This document shows positions 28,092-38,285 of a stretch of 64,000 nucleotides of DNA, piece by piece; within the stretch, counting starts at the first letter, position 1; the number at the start of each line of letters is the position of its first letter. Position numbers and translations under genes: made by a program. The notes under the pieces are model-generated. The model saw only the letters and a program-made list of their open reading frames with translations, made no database searches and was not told the origin of the DNA. The DNA comes from Azolla caroliniana (Eukaryota; Polypodiophyta): the NCBI GenBank assembly GCA_043228905.1, contig JBHGNT010000010.1, forward strand, positions 18,166,001-18,230,000, written 5' to 3'.

Positions 28092-28550
28092 CCGTTGTCG
28101 TGAAGATCCGTCACTACGCGCGGATCGTGAGGCGGAACCGTCGGGGTTCTAGACCAGAAGGACTCGAAGTTGGCACTAGCTTTAGCAAGAAAGGATTTAA
28201 GTTAGATTGAGAGAGAGATTAATATTGAACTCTTGACTTTAGATTTGAAGAACAAGGTATATCATCAAAAGGATAATGAATTTTCTTCTTAATATTAATT
28301 TTGATATAAAGTACAAAGCTCTTTATAAGAATTTTTACATTACAAAAATCCCCCTTTGATCTTTTTCATCCCCTCTTTTATAGATGCCCTCATGCATTTG
28401 AGGGTTCAAGACATGCATAAAATGCATGTTTGCCATTTGGCGTTCATGTATTACATGTGGTGCATGATAATCACGTCACTCATTTTAGCTCTCATGTATG
28501 AGAATTTACATGTAAAGTTAGAATGATAAAAATATTATTTCAAGAAAATG

Positions 28551-28605
28551 TCTTGGCTTATTGGTAAGCCTATAGACTCTTAACTTGAAGGTGTAAGGTT
28601 CACAT
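28551..28605 (+). other. tRNA-like segment, antisense to K LTR
   Basis: TTATTGGTAAGCC resembles an A box and GGTGTAAGGTTCACATGC a B box at tRNA-like spacing. A sister copy is in solo LTR Q at 50267-50325. Stems do not pair well enough for a real tRNA. Confidence 0.4.
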
Positions 28606-28606
28606 G

Positions 28607-28608
<2 letters not shown>

Positions 28609-28651
<43 letters not shown>

Positions 28652-28652
28652 A
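28609..28652. repeat. (TA)n / (TGTA)n microsatellite
   Basis: A run of TA dinucleotides is followed by three TGTA units inside the K LTR. Confidence 0.9.
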
Positions 28653-29530
28653 TCATATTTATTTATCTATTTATATATCTATCCGGTCGTCGGATACCAG
28701 ATGACGTCGGTTCACCGGATGTCGCCGGTCACTGGTTCTGTCATCGATTACCGTATTCGTCCGGTCACCGATTGCTGGCTCCATCCGGTTTCCGGTTGTA
28801 TCGTCAGCCGGTTTGAGTTTCTTCACCAACCGGTTCGGGCACTTAGTCACATCCGACGATTTAGCCATATATGTCCATCTAGACAAAAGTGGCTCAAGTC
28901 CAACTATTTATTATGTGCGCTTAACACATAGATGAATTATGATGGATCTCAATCTGCTTATATAGCTGGGCCTAAACTTTTCCTTTCTATGTGGGATATT
29001 TCAAAGTTTTATTTTTCTCTTTTCCTTTGCAAACTTCCTACCCACATAACTTGAGACTTAGATGTCCGTTTCTTATGTAGTAAGGTGCATTCGAAAGCTC
29101 TTGCAGACCTCCATCTTTTTGTACTAAGATATTAAACATATTTAAAATAGTATTTTCACTATTATTGTTTTAAATGATTCATACTTGATTTTTCATGTTT
29201 TATGCGATTTTCACACCATTGCCGAAAATCTTCATGACATCCACCCCCACCAAACCGCACGTCCTCAATGTGAGATTTCGGCAATGGTGATCAACATGAC
29301 TCCTCAACGTCGAGCATGTCTGTTTCTTTGTACTTGAATCATTGTTGCCACCCAATCCACCATATCATTCGTTTTTTCTTTGCTTTACCATGACTTGTTG
29401 TCATGGCCCCTTGCTCCCTTCTTGAGGATAATCGTTTAAGTCTCATGAATGTTCCACCTTCATCTCGGCCATGTTCTTGGTCACCTAACTTTCCTTTATC
29501 ATCATTTCTCATCTCATGCTTGCCTTTCCT

Positions 29531-30406
29531 TATGCTCACTAACCTCGACCGAGTGTCGCGGCTCGTCTACTTCGACCTTCGTCTAGGCCGGTTCATCTTA
29601 TGTCTGTCTCCACCAATCAACTTCTGGCTTGGTCGGCCTTCGTCCGGATTCGCATTCGGCCGAATCGGACTCAGATGATCGACTTTTGTTTGGGTCAGTT
29701 TACATCCGGTTTTCGGTTGGGTCGGCCCCGGTTGATCAACTCTCGTTCGAGTCAGCTTCCGTTCGGGTCGGAATACCAACCGCGTCATCTTCCATCCGGA
29801 TTGTATTCCGGTTCTTCCTTTCTTGCCGCTATCTGGCTCTTCATCGAACTCTATTGTAACTTTGTTTTTGGTGTCCTTTTTGGCCGTAGTTCCTCCATAT
29901 GCGCTGGCTTCGACCCTCATCTCCTCGCTGCCACCTTCCATCTCTCCGGTCTTATGTTCGCCTTTCCTTATGCTCACTAGCCTCGACCAGGTGTCGCGGC
30001 TTGTCTGCTTCGACCTCCGTCTAGGGCGGATCATCTTCTGTATGTCTCGACCAATCAGCTTCTGGCTTGGTTGGCCTTTGTCTGGATTCACATTCGGCCG
30101 AATCGGACTCAGACGATCGACTTTCGTCTGGGTTAGTTTACATCCGGTTTTCGGTTGGGTCGGCCCCGGTTGATCAACTCTCATTCGGGTCGGCTTCCGT
30201 TCGGGTCGGAATACCAACTGCATCATCTTCCATCCAGATTGTATTCTGGTTCTTCCTTTCTTGTCACTATCTGGCTCTTCATCGAACTCTATTGTAGCTT
30301 TGTTTTTGGCGTCCTTTTTGGCCGTTGTTCCTCCGTTTGCGCTGGCTTCGACCCTCATCTCCTCGCCGCCACCTTCCATCTCTCCGGTCTTATGTTCAAT
30401 CCCGGG
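29531..30406 (-). repeat. 438-bp tandem duplication in element K
   Basis: Two head-to-tail copies begin with TATGCTCACT at 29531 and 29969. A period of 438 bp, a multiple of three, keeps the minus-strand frame open and duplicates about 146 residues. The copies differ at scattered positions, so the duplication is not brand new. Confidence 0.85.
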
Positions 30407-30781
30407 CACAACTGCCAAAGTCTCCAGAACCGGTATGGAGGGATTCCTTTGTCTATGGCCATCCTCCAGAACCGGTGTGGTACTTGCGGTGAAAATCTTA
30501 TGCAGGTTTTCCAAGGCCTCCTTTGGCGTCTTTGCATCCCTGATGTAGTCGAGCATCTGGTCATGCACATAGGACGCGAGGCAGTATAATACTCGGCTCG
30601 CTCCTTGCTCCCACACCGGGAAGGCCTTGTGTCCAGGCTCTGGTGCTACCTGATTCGTTCCTTCCATGAAATTCCAATACCCAGGCCCCAGTTGGTACTG
30701 GTGCATTTTGTATGACCAGGACGCGTAGTTGCTCTTGTCGAGCTTCTCTGTAGGAAGTGAACTTGCCATACCTCTATCCAT
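29567..30781 (-). pseudogene. Fused frame: Copia J gag start plus element K repeats
   Basis: This 404-residue open frame starts as a Copia gag (LPTEKLDKSNYASWSYKMHQ and LENLHKIFTASTT). At about 30480 it switches to the B/C-type repeat (PVLEDGHRQRNPSIPVLETLAVV), then reads two copies of a KTGEMEGG-EEMRVEAS...LTQTKVD unit. The Copia half ends abruptly where gag helices should continue. I read it as an accidental in-frame junction created by K's insertion and deletion, not a designed protein. Expression is possible because the Copia LTR and ATG are intact upstream. Confidence 0.75.
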
Positions 30782-30873
30782 ATTTTTTCTTTTTGCCTAT
30801 TGTTCTATTCTCATAACCTATAGGGTTTGTCTTGTGAAAGCAAATGTCAGCGGCAAAGGTCTTCAACCCTCGC

Positions 30874-30885
30874 GCTCTAATACCA
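30874..30885 (-). other. Copia J primer-binding site
   Basis: The minus strand reads TGGTATTAGAGC directly after the LTR, one base different from the usual initiator-Met complement TGGTATCAGAGC. Confidence 0.8.
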
Positions 30886-31297
30886 TGTGAAAGCGTATGT
30901 GTGGAAGCGTAAGACAACAACTTGGCTACGTAGCAACAGAGAGAGAGAGAGAATAGTACATAGAATACAGAGAGTACTTGGAAGAGTCAGAGAGAGATAG
31001 AATGTTCAAAGTCTCTTATGAAACAATAATAGTTCTTTGTACATGAAACATGCTCAACAACACTATTTATACAAGTCTTGAGAGGACCGACAGAAGTACC
31101 GCGTACTTCAATGCTCACTCGAGCGTTTGGCACTGACTACGAGACTATTAACTCCCTAGTAGTCTAGCTGCTACTAGGCTTCCAGTTACTGATGGATCCG
31201 GCTAACCGGCTCCCCAACTCACCGACTCACTTCCGGACGCTGATCCGGCTCAGGCTTATTCAGGCGATCCGAATCCGGTTGAGCTTGCCGCTCAACA
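30886..31297 (-). repeat. Copia J 5' LTR
   Basis: This 412-bp LTR reads TGTTGAGCGGCAAGCTC...CGCTTTCACA on the minus strand. The start forms a short hairpin (TTGAGC...GCTCAA). A second LTR of this family is at 34990-35435 in element P. Confidence 0.85.
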
Positions 31298-31806
31298 CCC
31301 TCCCACAGTGCAGTCGAGAGTGTGCACTCATTAGGTTGGGGGGGATGTTAAGCGCTAGGATAACAACACAACCAGCCACGAATAAGAGCGCATCAACAAG
31401 GACGTAGAGGAAACAACAAGAGGAAAAGAAGCAAAGAGAGCGTAGTGTGAAAGGCCCATACCCTAAATGTGAAAGCTATATAAACCACATAGTAGTGGCT
31501 TTGTGAGGGTTCTCCCATTTGTAAATATCTCCTAAGTGATTAAGAGCTAGAAGCTTTCTCTCCTCTTTCTTGTAACCTTTAAGCTTAAGAGAGATTAGTG
31601 AAGTGTTTAGTTAGAGAACACTAATCTCTCTTCCTTGTTGGTGCTAGACCTCTTAACAAAGAGGGTTAATAAATATATTCATTAATCTTGTTGTCTACAT
31701 TCATTACCCCATTGTTTATGAGAGCGAGCTTGAGAGAGTGAGAGAGATATTGTGCCTAATCATCTATTAGTTGTTAAGTGAGTGTGAGGCTCGGAGGTGC
31801 CCGACA
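31298..31806 (+). repeat. LTR M with polypurine tract
   Basis: A GGTTGGGGGGGA tract (about 31334-31345) precedes TGTTAAGCGC, the start of an LTR with a TATA box (CTATATAAACC, about 31479) and an end near CCCGACA at 31806. It is a 3' LTR whose interior is gone; Copia J abuts it on the left. No partner LTR is in the window, so the ends are approximate. Confidence 0.6.
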
Positions 31807-31887
31807 ACCATCTCCGCCCGATTCGCCATCAAGAGGGTATACGCCAGTCCGAATCCCGCCACGACATCGAGGAGCTTACTCCATCGA

Positions 31888-32559
31888 TACATAGATCCTT
31901 CACAGAAGTGTGGGAAGTATTTGTTGCAAATGTTCAGAGGTTAACTAGGTATTATGGAATTCACCAAGCTTTTAGAAGGAGAAAGAAATTAAGTCTCCTA
32001 ATTAATTTGCTTGATAAATGTAATTCATTGTTAACCTATTGGCCAACAGATGCAGAGTTGATTGGATATCAAGACGTATTAATTTCTGTGATGCATGATC
32101 TTACAACAAAAAATTATCAACATGCTAGACTACATCGTCTAAGACAATAAGTGGAGGATGCTAATTGTCAATCACATAAGTTTTTTCATGGCCTTAATGA
32201 ATCACATGGATGACATAATGTGGTAAGGTTAGAGGAAAATTGTATCATGTGTTTTGATCCTCAAGAAATTGTGAAGAAATGCATAGAATATTATACACAA
32301 TTGCTGGATGTATAAGTGTGTATCGATGATAATGTTGAAAAACATAGAGATGTATTTTTTAATGGAGTAAAAAATCATGTATTGCATGATGTGGCATAAT
32401 CATTAGATGCTAATATTTCAGAGGATGAGGTGGAACATGTCATATCACATCTTGCTAATGATAAGAGTCCTAGGTAGGATGGATTAACAAATGGACTCTT
32501 TAAGAAATATGTGATTAAGTTAAATGGACCTTTTACGGTTTTATTTCAAAAGGTGTGGA
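31888..32559 (+). pseudogene. LINE ORF2 fragment
   Basis: A decayed non-LTR retrotransposon segment covers the stretch before the RT core. Motifs include HRLRQ, SHKFFHGLNES, EIVKKCIEYYTQLL, ISEDEVEHVISHLANDKSP, DGLTNGLFKKY and LFQKVWM, matching the common LINE pattern (A..KSPG.DG....F....W). Four or more in-frame stops are present and the catalytic FADD region is absent. It is cut on the right by element N. Confidence 0.75.
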
Positions 32560-32875
32560 TGTAACAGACACACCAACCGCGAACTACGAGGGAGCATGGA
32601 TGACAAGGCTACTACTAATAAGATTATGAACGGAGCACATATGACGAGGCTACAACCAATAAGGATATGAACGTGGAATTGGAAGTGACGAGGTTAGGAA
32701 CTCTAGAACTTGTGAGTGATGAGACTATGAACTTAGGAAGCTAGGGTTAACTAGAGAGTAGGAAGACAAATATGAAGATGTCGCAGACAATATGGCATGA
32801 AATGAGAATACAAGATTGATGTGTCAATGACTAGTGTTGAAGTACAAGTATCTGTGAGCTGAAGTACATGCATTA

Positions 32876-32919
32876 GAATATTCTAGAACCCTTTAGAACC
32901 TTCTAGTTCTTGAACTTTC
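32876..32919 (+). promoter_or_regulatory. Heat-shock element cluster in element N LTR
   Basis: GAA-TA-TTC-TA-GAA then, in phase, GAA-CC-TTC after one imperfect unit (32876-32903), followed by TTC-TT-GAA-CT-TTC (32907-32919). These are at least eight good pentamers in 44 bp. Confidence 0.7.
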
Positions 32920-32963
32920 TAGAGGTATGTGACTAGAGAGTATTTTCTAGATCAAGTACAAAA

Positions 32964-33032
32964 ACATGGTCATATCAAGATGTTGAGCATGACATATTGT
33001 TGACGGGAGGTTGTAGGTTCAATCCTCACCAA
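32964..33032 (+). other. tRNA-like segment, antisense in N LTR
   Basis: GGTTGTAGGTTCAATCCTCACCA contains a perfect B box GGTTCAATCC and a CCA-like end. An A-box-like TGGTCATATCAAG lies upstream. Only the T-arm half is convincing. Confidence 0.4.
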
Positions 33033-33109
33033 CTATGTACTTTATGTCATTGTATTGTGACATTATCCTCCCCTTTATGGCCGCCATTTTGAAAGCATGG
33101 TGTAGGGGT

Positions 33110-33588
33110 GAGCTGAAAGAGAAAACCGAAGTAGATTGATGAGGGAGCGACCATGAGCAGTCCTCACTAGAAATAGGAACACGAGTAGACGTGAGCAACC
33201 ATGTTTTGTCCTCATTGGAGATTGGAACACCAACATTCATGAGTGACCATGTGCGATCCTCACTAGGAACTATAACACAAATGAGCATGAGCGACCATGA
33301 GCAATTCTCATTAGGAACAAGAATATCAACAGGCGTGAGCAACCATGTGTAGTCCTCATTGGGAACGCTAACACAAACAGGCGTGAGCGGCCATATGTGG
33401 TCCTCACTGGGAACATGAACACCAATGGGCATGAGGGACCATGTGCGGTCGTCACCGGTAACAAGAACACGAACGGATGTGAGTGAACATGTACGATCGT
33501 CATCAGGAACAAGAACACCACCATGTGTGAGCGACCATATGTGGTCCTCACTAGGAACTAGAACATCAATGGGCAAAGGAGTGCACAC
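33110..33588 (-). repeat. 48-bp coding minisatellite (16-residue repeat)
   Basis: About nine tandem 48-bp units encode variants of P-V-x-V-L-V-P-S-E-D-R-T-W-S-L-T on the minus strand, in a 189-codon open frame with an ATG at 33588. Units differ by several bases yet stops are absent. I do not recognise the protein. The repeat unit has conserved Trp and acidic residues; function is unknown. Confidence 0.7.
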
Positions 33589-33603
33589 AAAGTAGTTGAC
33601 TTG

Positions 33604-33943
33604 ACTTGACCAATGGCAACATGATCACCTTGCACCGAGTTTGGCATGTACCTGATCTGAAAAGGACTCTAAGTGAGTCGGTATGGATGATTAGCTAAGG
33701 AAACCTAAAGATAGGAGGCAGGCACAAGTACAATAACTTGTACCCAATGATGGCGATCAATCCAAAAGGGGTCGTGAACGTAGCCGAAAAGACTGGCCTA
33801 AACCTATGGCATGGCAGACTTGGCCGTATGTCACAAGCCAGACTTGATCGGCTGATGGCGGTCGGCTACATCCCTAAAATCCAAGCAAAGACAGACTTCT
33901 GTGAGCATTGTCAATACGGGAAACAGACCCGAAGTCTGCATGT
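33604..33943 (+). pseudogene. Copia F, block 1 (gag-pre-integrase)
   Basis: The block reads NMITLHRVWHVPDLKRTL, then LWHGRLGRMSQARLDRLM and CEHCQYGKQTRS, the zinc-binding pre-integrase region of Copia. The upstream LTR, gag and protease are missing at the junction with N. Element P splits it from block 2; removing P and one ACGC-like tetramer gives a continuous SLHALHYEM. Confidence 0.8.
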
Positions 33944-34425
33944 TGTCGTGAAGATTTTCGATAACGGTGTGAAAATTGCATGGAATGTACAAAATCGAGT
34001 GTGGTTCTTCACACACAATATCAAACAATAATAGTAAAGATATTATTTTATATTATTTTAATATCTTGGTACGAAAAGATGAATGTCTTCAAGAGCTTCC
34101 GAATGCGTTTTATTACATGTGAAACAGACAACTTAGTGTCAAGTTATGTGGGTGTCAAGTTTGAGAAGAAGAAAAGGAAAACAAAACTGTGAGATATCCC
34201 ACATAGGTAGGACATCATCAAGATTCAAGATTATATAAGTAGAGCCATATCTCTTTATATTTTTTCTATGTTTTAGGAGCACAAAAAGGTTGGGTTGTAT
34301 AACTTGGACGAATTGATGCGACCAAGTTGTTCAAAATTGTTTTAGAGAACTGGAACCGGAACAGACGGCAACAGAACCCGAAACGGAACCAGAACCGGGA
34401 CAGACAGACAGACGAAACCGGAACC
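33944..34425 (+). repeat. Element P 5' LTR, truncated
   Basis: It starts TGTCGTGAAGATTTTCG and follows the 3' LTR for about 480 bp up to the AACCGGAAC region, then jumps into integrase. Confidence 0.75.
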
Positions 34426-34439
34426 AGAATGCCACGTTG

Positions 34440-34963
34440 AGTGGTGGTGAAGAAAGAAGAGCAAGTGATGTTGATGACCGAATTCCAAAGAGTCCTTGGG
34501 CGGGTCATAGAGGAACATGGGCGACGTTCGAAAAGTTGAAGAAGAAGTATTGGTGGCCAACCATGTACAAATATGTACTCCATTTCGAAGAAAGAAGAGC
34601 AAGTGAGGCTGATGACCGAATTCCACAAGAGTCCTTGGGCGGGTCATAGAGGAACATGGGCGACATTCGAAAAGTTGAAGAAGAAGTACTGGTGGCCAAA
34701 CATGTAAAAATATGTACTCCATTTCGTGTCCACATGTGAAACTTGCTAAGTACATTTGAACATACGTTATCGTGATGAGTTACGGCCAACATACACGCTC
34801 ACCATACACTTCAAATGGATGGTGGATCTGGTCTCAACGCCAATGGGAGTGGGACAAATGAAGTACTTAGTACTGGCAAGAGAAGACCTAACAAATCAAG
34901 TGGAAGGACGGGCCTTGGCAAATAAGATGACGTCAGCTATTTGTAAATTTCTACTCGAAGAGG
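34440..34963 (+). pseudogene. Element P integrase fragment
   Basis: SPWAGHRGTWATFEKLKKKYWWP matches the integrase zinc finger of element A (4170-4250). Then MVDLVSTPMGVGQMKYLVLAREDL and CKFLLEEV match the core up to about 4505. A 138-bp tandem duplication (units starting 34449 and 34587) doubles the zinc-finger part, and the second copy has a stop. A Copia LTR fragment cuts it off. Confidence 0.8.
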
Positions 34964-35041
34964 TCTTCAACCCTCGCGCTCTAATACCATGTGAAAGCGT
35001 ATGTGCGGAAGCGTAAGACAACAGCTTGGCTACGTAGCAAC

Positions 35042-35088
<47 letters not shown>

Positions 35089-35435
35089 ATAGTACACAGA
35101 ATACAGAGAGTACTCGGGAGAGACAGAGAGAGATAGAACGTTCAAATTCTCTTATAAAACAATAATAGTTCTCTGTAAATGAAACGTACTCAACAACACT
35201 ATTTATACAAGTCCTGAGAGGACCGACAGAAGTACCGCGTACTTCAATGCTCACTCGAGCGTCTGGCACTGACTACGAGACTATTAACTCCCTAGTTGTC
35301 TAGCTGCTACTAGGCTTCCGGTTACTGATGGATCCGGCTAACCGGCTCCCCAGCTCACCGGCTCATCCTTCTGGATGCCGATCCAGCTCAGGCTTATTCA
35401 ACCGATCCAGATCCGGTTGAGCTTGCCGCTCAACA
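34964..35435 (-). repeat. Copia J-type LTR fragment in element P
   Basis: It holds a full J-type LTR (34990-35435) plus 26 bases of interior including the TGGTATTAGAGC primer site on the minus strand. It has longer GA repeats than the copy at 30886. The rest of that Copia and about 800 bp of P's integrase are gone, so a deletion followed insertion. Confidence 0.85.
35041..35090. repeat. (GA)n microsatellite
   Basis: A GA run with two A-rich interruptions lies in the J-type LTR. Confidence 0.9.
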
Positions 35436-35720
35436 TTGGTCTACGATAGCAGCCTTGACAATCAACACAAGACAACAAGAAAGTTCGCAAGAAGATGGTT
35501 CGAACCATATGTGGTGACAAGTGCCAACGACAATGCCACATACCACCTTGCGGAGCTAGATGGATCAAGGTTGACCATACCCATTGCGAGAAAAAGAGTA
35601 AAGATTTTCAAGAAAAGACAAGATAAGGATCCTGACCTCGATCACCTCGACGATGAAGATAGTAGGACTAAACCTACAGACTTGAGTTATGTAAACGAGG
35701 ACATGGAGGAATCGGATTAA
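35436..35720 (+). pseudogene. Element P pol C-terminus
   Basis: The frame LVYDSSLDNQHKTTRKFARR...VTSANDNATYHLAELDGSRL ends in an acidic tail (DDEDSRTKPTDLS). It is the uninterrupted equivalent of the site in element A where the chromovirus landed. It is 5'-truncated. Confidence 0.85.
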
Positions 35721-35792
35721 TCACCATAGTTGAAATCTCACACTCTCTCTTCTTGGCACGTATCAGAGGACGTGCGGTTTAGTGGGGATGGA

Positions 35793-36831
35793 TGTCGTGA
35801 AGATTTTCGGCAACGGTGTGAAAATTGTATGGAATGTACAAAATCGAGTGTGGTTCTTCACACACAATATCAAACAATAATAGTAAAGATATTATTTTAT
35901 ATTATTTTAATATCTTGGTACGAAAAGATGAATGTCTTCAAGAGCTTTCGAATGCATTTCACTACATGTGAAACTGTGAGATATCCCACATAGATGAGAC
36001 ACCATCAGGAATCAAGAGTATAGAAGTAGAGCCATATATCTTTATATTTCATCTATGTGTTGGGAGCACAAAAAGGTTGGGTTGTATAACTTGGACGAAT
36101 GGATGTGGCCAAGTTGTTCAAAATGGATTTGGAGAACCGGAATTGGAAAGGACGGCGGCGGAACCGGAAGGGACAACGACATAACCGGATCAGATGCGGA
36201 TCAAACCAGTCGGGACGGATTGGACCTATTGAGACCAGACAGACAGATCGATCAGGTCGGTCGGATAGGTTGATCGCGACGCGCAGTCTCTTAAAGATTT
36301 TCGGTGTGAAACGAAAAAGCCAAGTCATTTCTTTAAGTTATATTTTTAACATTATACTTTCACATGTACATTCTCATACATGGGAGCTTTAATGAGTGAC
36401 ATGGTTATCATGCAACACATGTAATGCATGAGCGCCAAATGGCAAACATGCATCTCATGCATTTTATGCATTACATGCATGTCTTGCACCCTCTCATGCA
36501 TCATATGCATGGGAGCATCTATAAAAGAGTGGATGAAGAAAAAAAACGAGTTATGTATTAATCAAGAATTTAATAAGAAGAAAATTCGTTATCCAATTGA
36601 TGGTATATCTTGTTCCTCAAATCTAAAGTCAAGGGTTCAATCTTAATCTCTCTCCATTTCAATCTCTCTCAATCTAAAGTCAAGCGTTCTATCTTATCTC
36701 AATCTCTCTCTCTCTTTCAATCTATCTTAAATACTTTCTCGCTAAAGTTAGTGCAAACTTCGAATCCTTCCGGTCCAGGACCCCGGCGGTTCCGCCTCAC
36801 GATCCGCACATAGTGACGGATTTTCACGACA
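35793..36831 (+). repeat. Element P 3' LTR
   Basis: This 1,039-bp LTR begins TGTCGTGAAG after a purine-rich AGTGGGGATGGA and ends TTTTCACGACA. The TATA box TATAAAAG is at 36520-36527. It is related to the K LTR and solo LTR Q. Confidence 0.88.
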
Positions 36832-38285
36832 ACGCTCTCCACTACGAGATGGTACGACAACCCCTAGAGCTCGTGTACACAGATATATGTGGCCCCATGC
36901 TAGAGTGATCACTAGGAGGTTCCCGATACTTCATCACCTTTGTAGATGGTTGTACACGGAAGTTCTGCGCCTACTCCATCAGGTCCAAAGATGAAGCGCT
37001 CAAGGTCTTCACTCGATGGACATCTAAAGTGGAGAACCGGTCGGGACACAGAGTGAAGATACTCTGATCCGACAACGGAGGCAAATATACCTCCAGAGCC
37101 TTCAAGAAATACATGTCTAACAAAGGGATCCGGCATCAAAAGACCGTTCCTTACACACCCATGCAGAATGGAGTGGCAGAATGGATCAACTGAACGATCC
37201 AGGAGAGGGTGACGGCAATGCGCCAACAAGTTGGACTGAAGTTGGAATTCTGGGCTGAGGCATTGCAGACGACAATATACTTGGTATATCTATCACTATC
37301 GAAGGCAATCAGGTTCGAAGTGCCACAGGCACTATGCTCAGGCAAGCAGCCAACCTACGATAGGCTTCGTGTATTCAGATGCGAAGCCTACGTGTTCATC
37401 CCCAGGGAGAAAAGGACCAAGTTGGCACCCCATGCAACAAAATGCATATTTCTCGGTTACGGAACCAATGGGGACTTTGGCTACCGGCTATGGGACCCTA
37501 AGAACCGGAAACTAATCAGGAGCAATGACGTAGTCTTCAATGAAGATTCTATCCTCTCAGGAGAACCAACAGAAAATAGTTGGTAAAAATGTATCCTTCA
37601 AAGACGACAGAGACGTCGTAGAAGGACCAACCCACCAGGCCGACTCAGAGATTCGACAAACAGTCAAACTCGACCAAGCCGACAACATACCTGCCGACTC
37701 CAAATCGGTAGGAAGTCCACTAGCCGAACTCGAAGACAAATACATCAAAGACATAGCCGATTCAACAAGAGTCGAAGAAGGCAAAGTCAACAAGATGCGA
37801 TTAGGAAACAGAACCGAGTCAACAAAGTCCATTGGGGAGGACAATGTGACACCACCGAAATCTCGACTTGGGGGCGGGTCAGCTAACAACACTTCTGACA
37901 CAAATGGTTCAACAAAGACTAATCGCCCAACAGAGCCGATCGAAGAATCCGAACCACTTATCTCGGCACCCAAGAGATCTTGACGAGCTCGAAGACCAAC
38001 TGATTTTTTTCAACCAGGCCTCGACTACGTCAACTACACCGATGCAGGCGAACCAAGCACTTATGAAGAAGCTATGATCTCAACAGATGCCGAAACATGG
38101 CTCCAAGCCATGAAATCCAAAATGGACTGAATTCACAAGAATCAGACATGGGAGCTGGTCGAATTACCAGTAGGAAGAAAGCCGCTACCTTGCAAATGGG
38201 TTTTGCAATACAAATATGTATCTGACTCAGAGAAACCCAAGTACAAAGCTCGGCTTGTCGCGAAAGGGTTCAAACAAGAACATGG
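36832..38285 (+). pseudogene. Copia F, block 2 (integrase and start of RT)
   Basis: The integrase core reads LELVYTDICGPM, FVDGCTRK and SDNGGKYTSRAFKKY, with TPMQNGVAEW where the catalytic Glu lies. Then come RLWDPKNRKLIRSNDVVF, a hydrophilic linker, and RT start WLQAMKSKMD, CKWVLQYKYVSD and [14 protein letters not shown]. Stops occur at several places and a shift at about 37585. Copia E inserted after FKQEHG. Confidence 0.85.

Larger units (their letters stand above)
28096..29239 (-). repeat. Element K 3' LTR
   Basis: The ends are TGTCATGAAG and CTTCACGACA on the minus strand. It is homologous to the P LTRs and solo LTR Q (shared blocks around GCCATTTGGCG and CTTTTATAGATG). An AT dinucleotide run lies at about 28609-28639 and a tRNA-like segment at 28551-28605. 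Confidence 0.85.
28096..30480 (-). mobile_element. Element K: 5'-truncated Gypsy derivative in Copia J gag
   Basis: A 1,144-bp 3' LTR (28096-29239) is preceded by the clan polypurine tract (minus strand TGGTGGGGGTGGA, 29240-29253) and about 1.2 kb of interior. The interior encodes the gag-tail repeat type of elements B and C (PSIPVLETLAVV...KTGEMEGGGEE). The 5' LTR and gag core are missing, together with the middle of J's gag, so one deletion removed both. The tetramer at the LTR outer end is CCGT (28092-28095). Confidence 0.75.
24941..31297 (-). mobile_element. Copia J, minus strand, 3'-truncated and split by K
   Basis: From right to left it has a 5' LTR (30886-31297), a TGGTATTAGAGC primer site, gag N-terminus, insertion K (28096 to about 30480), then gag zinc knuckle, protease, integrase, RT and part of RNase H. 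The 3' LTR and RNase H end are missing; X sequence abuts at about 24940. The order protease-integrase-RT identifies Copia. Confidence 0.85.
32560..33062 (-). repeat. Element N 3' LTR
   Basis: The LTR reads TGTCACAATACAATG...GTGTCTGTTACA on the minus strand, 503 bp, and interrupts the LINE fragment. No second LTR is present to confirm the ends. Confidence 0.65.
32560..33600 (-). mobile_element. Element N: truncated LTR element with coding minisatellite
   Basis: On the minus strand a tandem-repeat coding region is followed by a polypurine tract (TAAAGGGGAGGATAA, 33063-33077) and an LTR. LTR layout (TGTCA start, antisense tRNA-like segment first, heat-shock elements next) copies that of the intact chromovirus, so N may be a non-autonomous relative. 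Its 5' half is missing where Copia F begins. Confidence 0.6.
33944..36831 (+). mobile_element. Element P: decayed Gypsy of the A family in Copia F
   Basis: P has a truncated 5' LTR (33944 to about 34425), part of integrase, a Copia J-type LTR fragment, the pol C-terminus, a polypurine tract and a complete 3' LTR. Gag, protease, RT and RNase H are deleted. Flanking tetramers are ATGT and ACGC, readable as one decayed 4-bp duplication because F's frame then closes. Confidence 0.8.

Noticed and set aside
33110-33588. CRISPR-like array
   Set aside because: Units are contiguous 48-bp coding repeats without unique spacers, in a plant genome.
34989-35435. Complete Copia insertion in element P
   Set aside because: Only an LTR plus 26 bases of interior remain, and about 800 bp of P are missing at the junction, so it is a deletion remnant.
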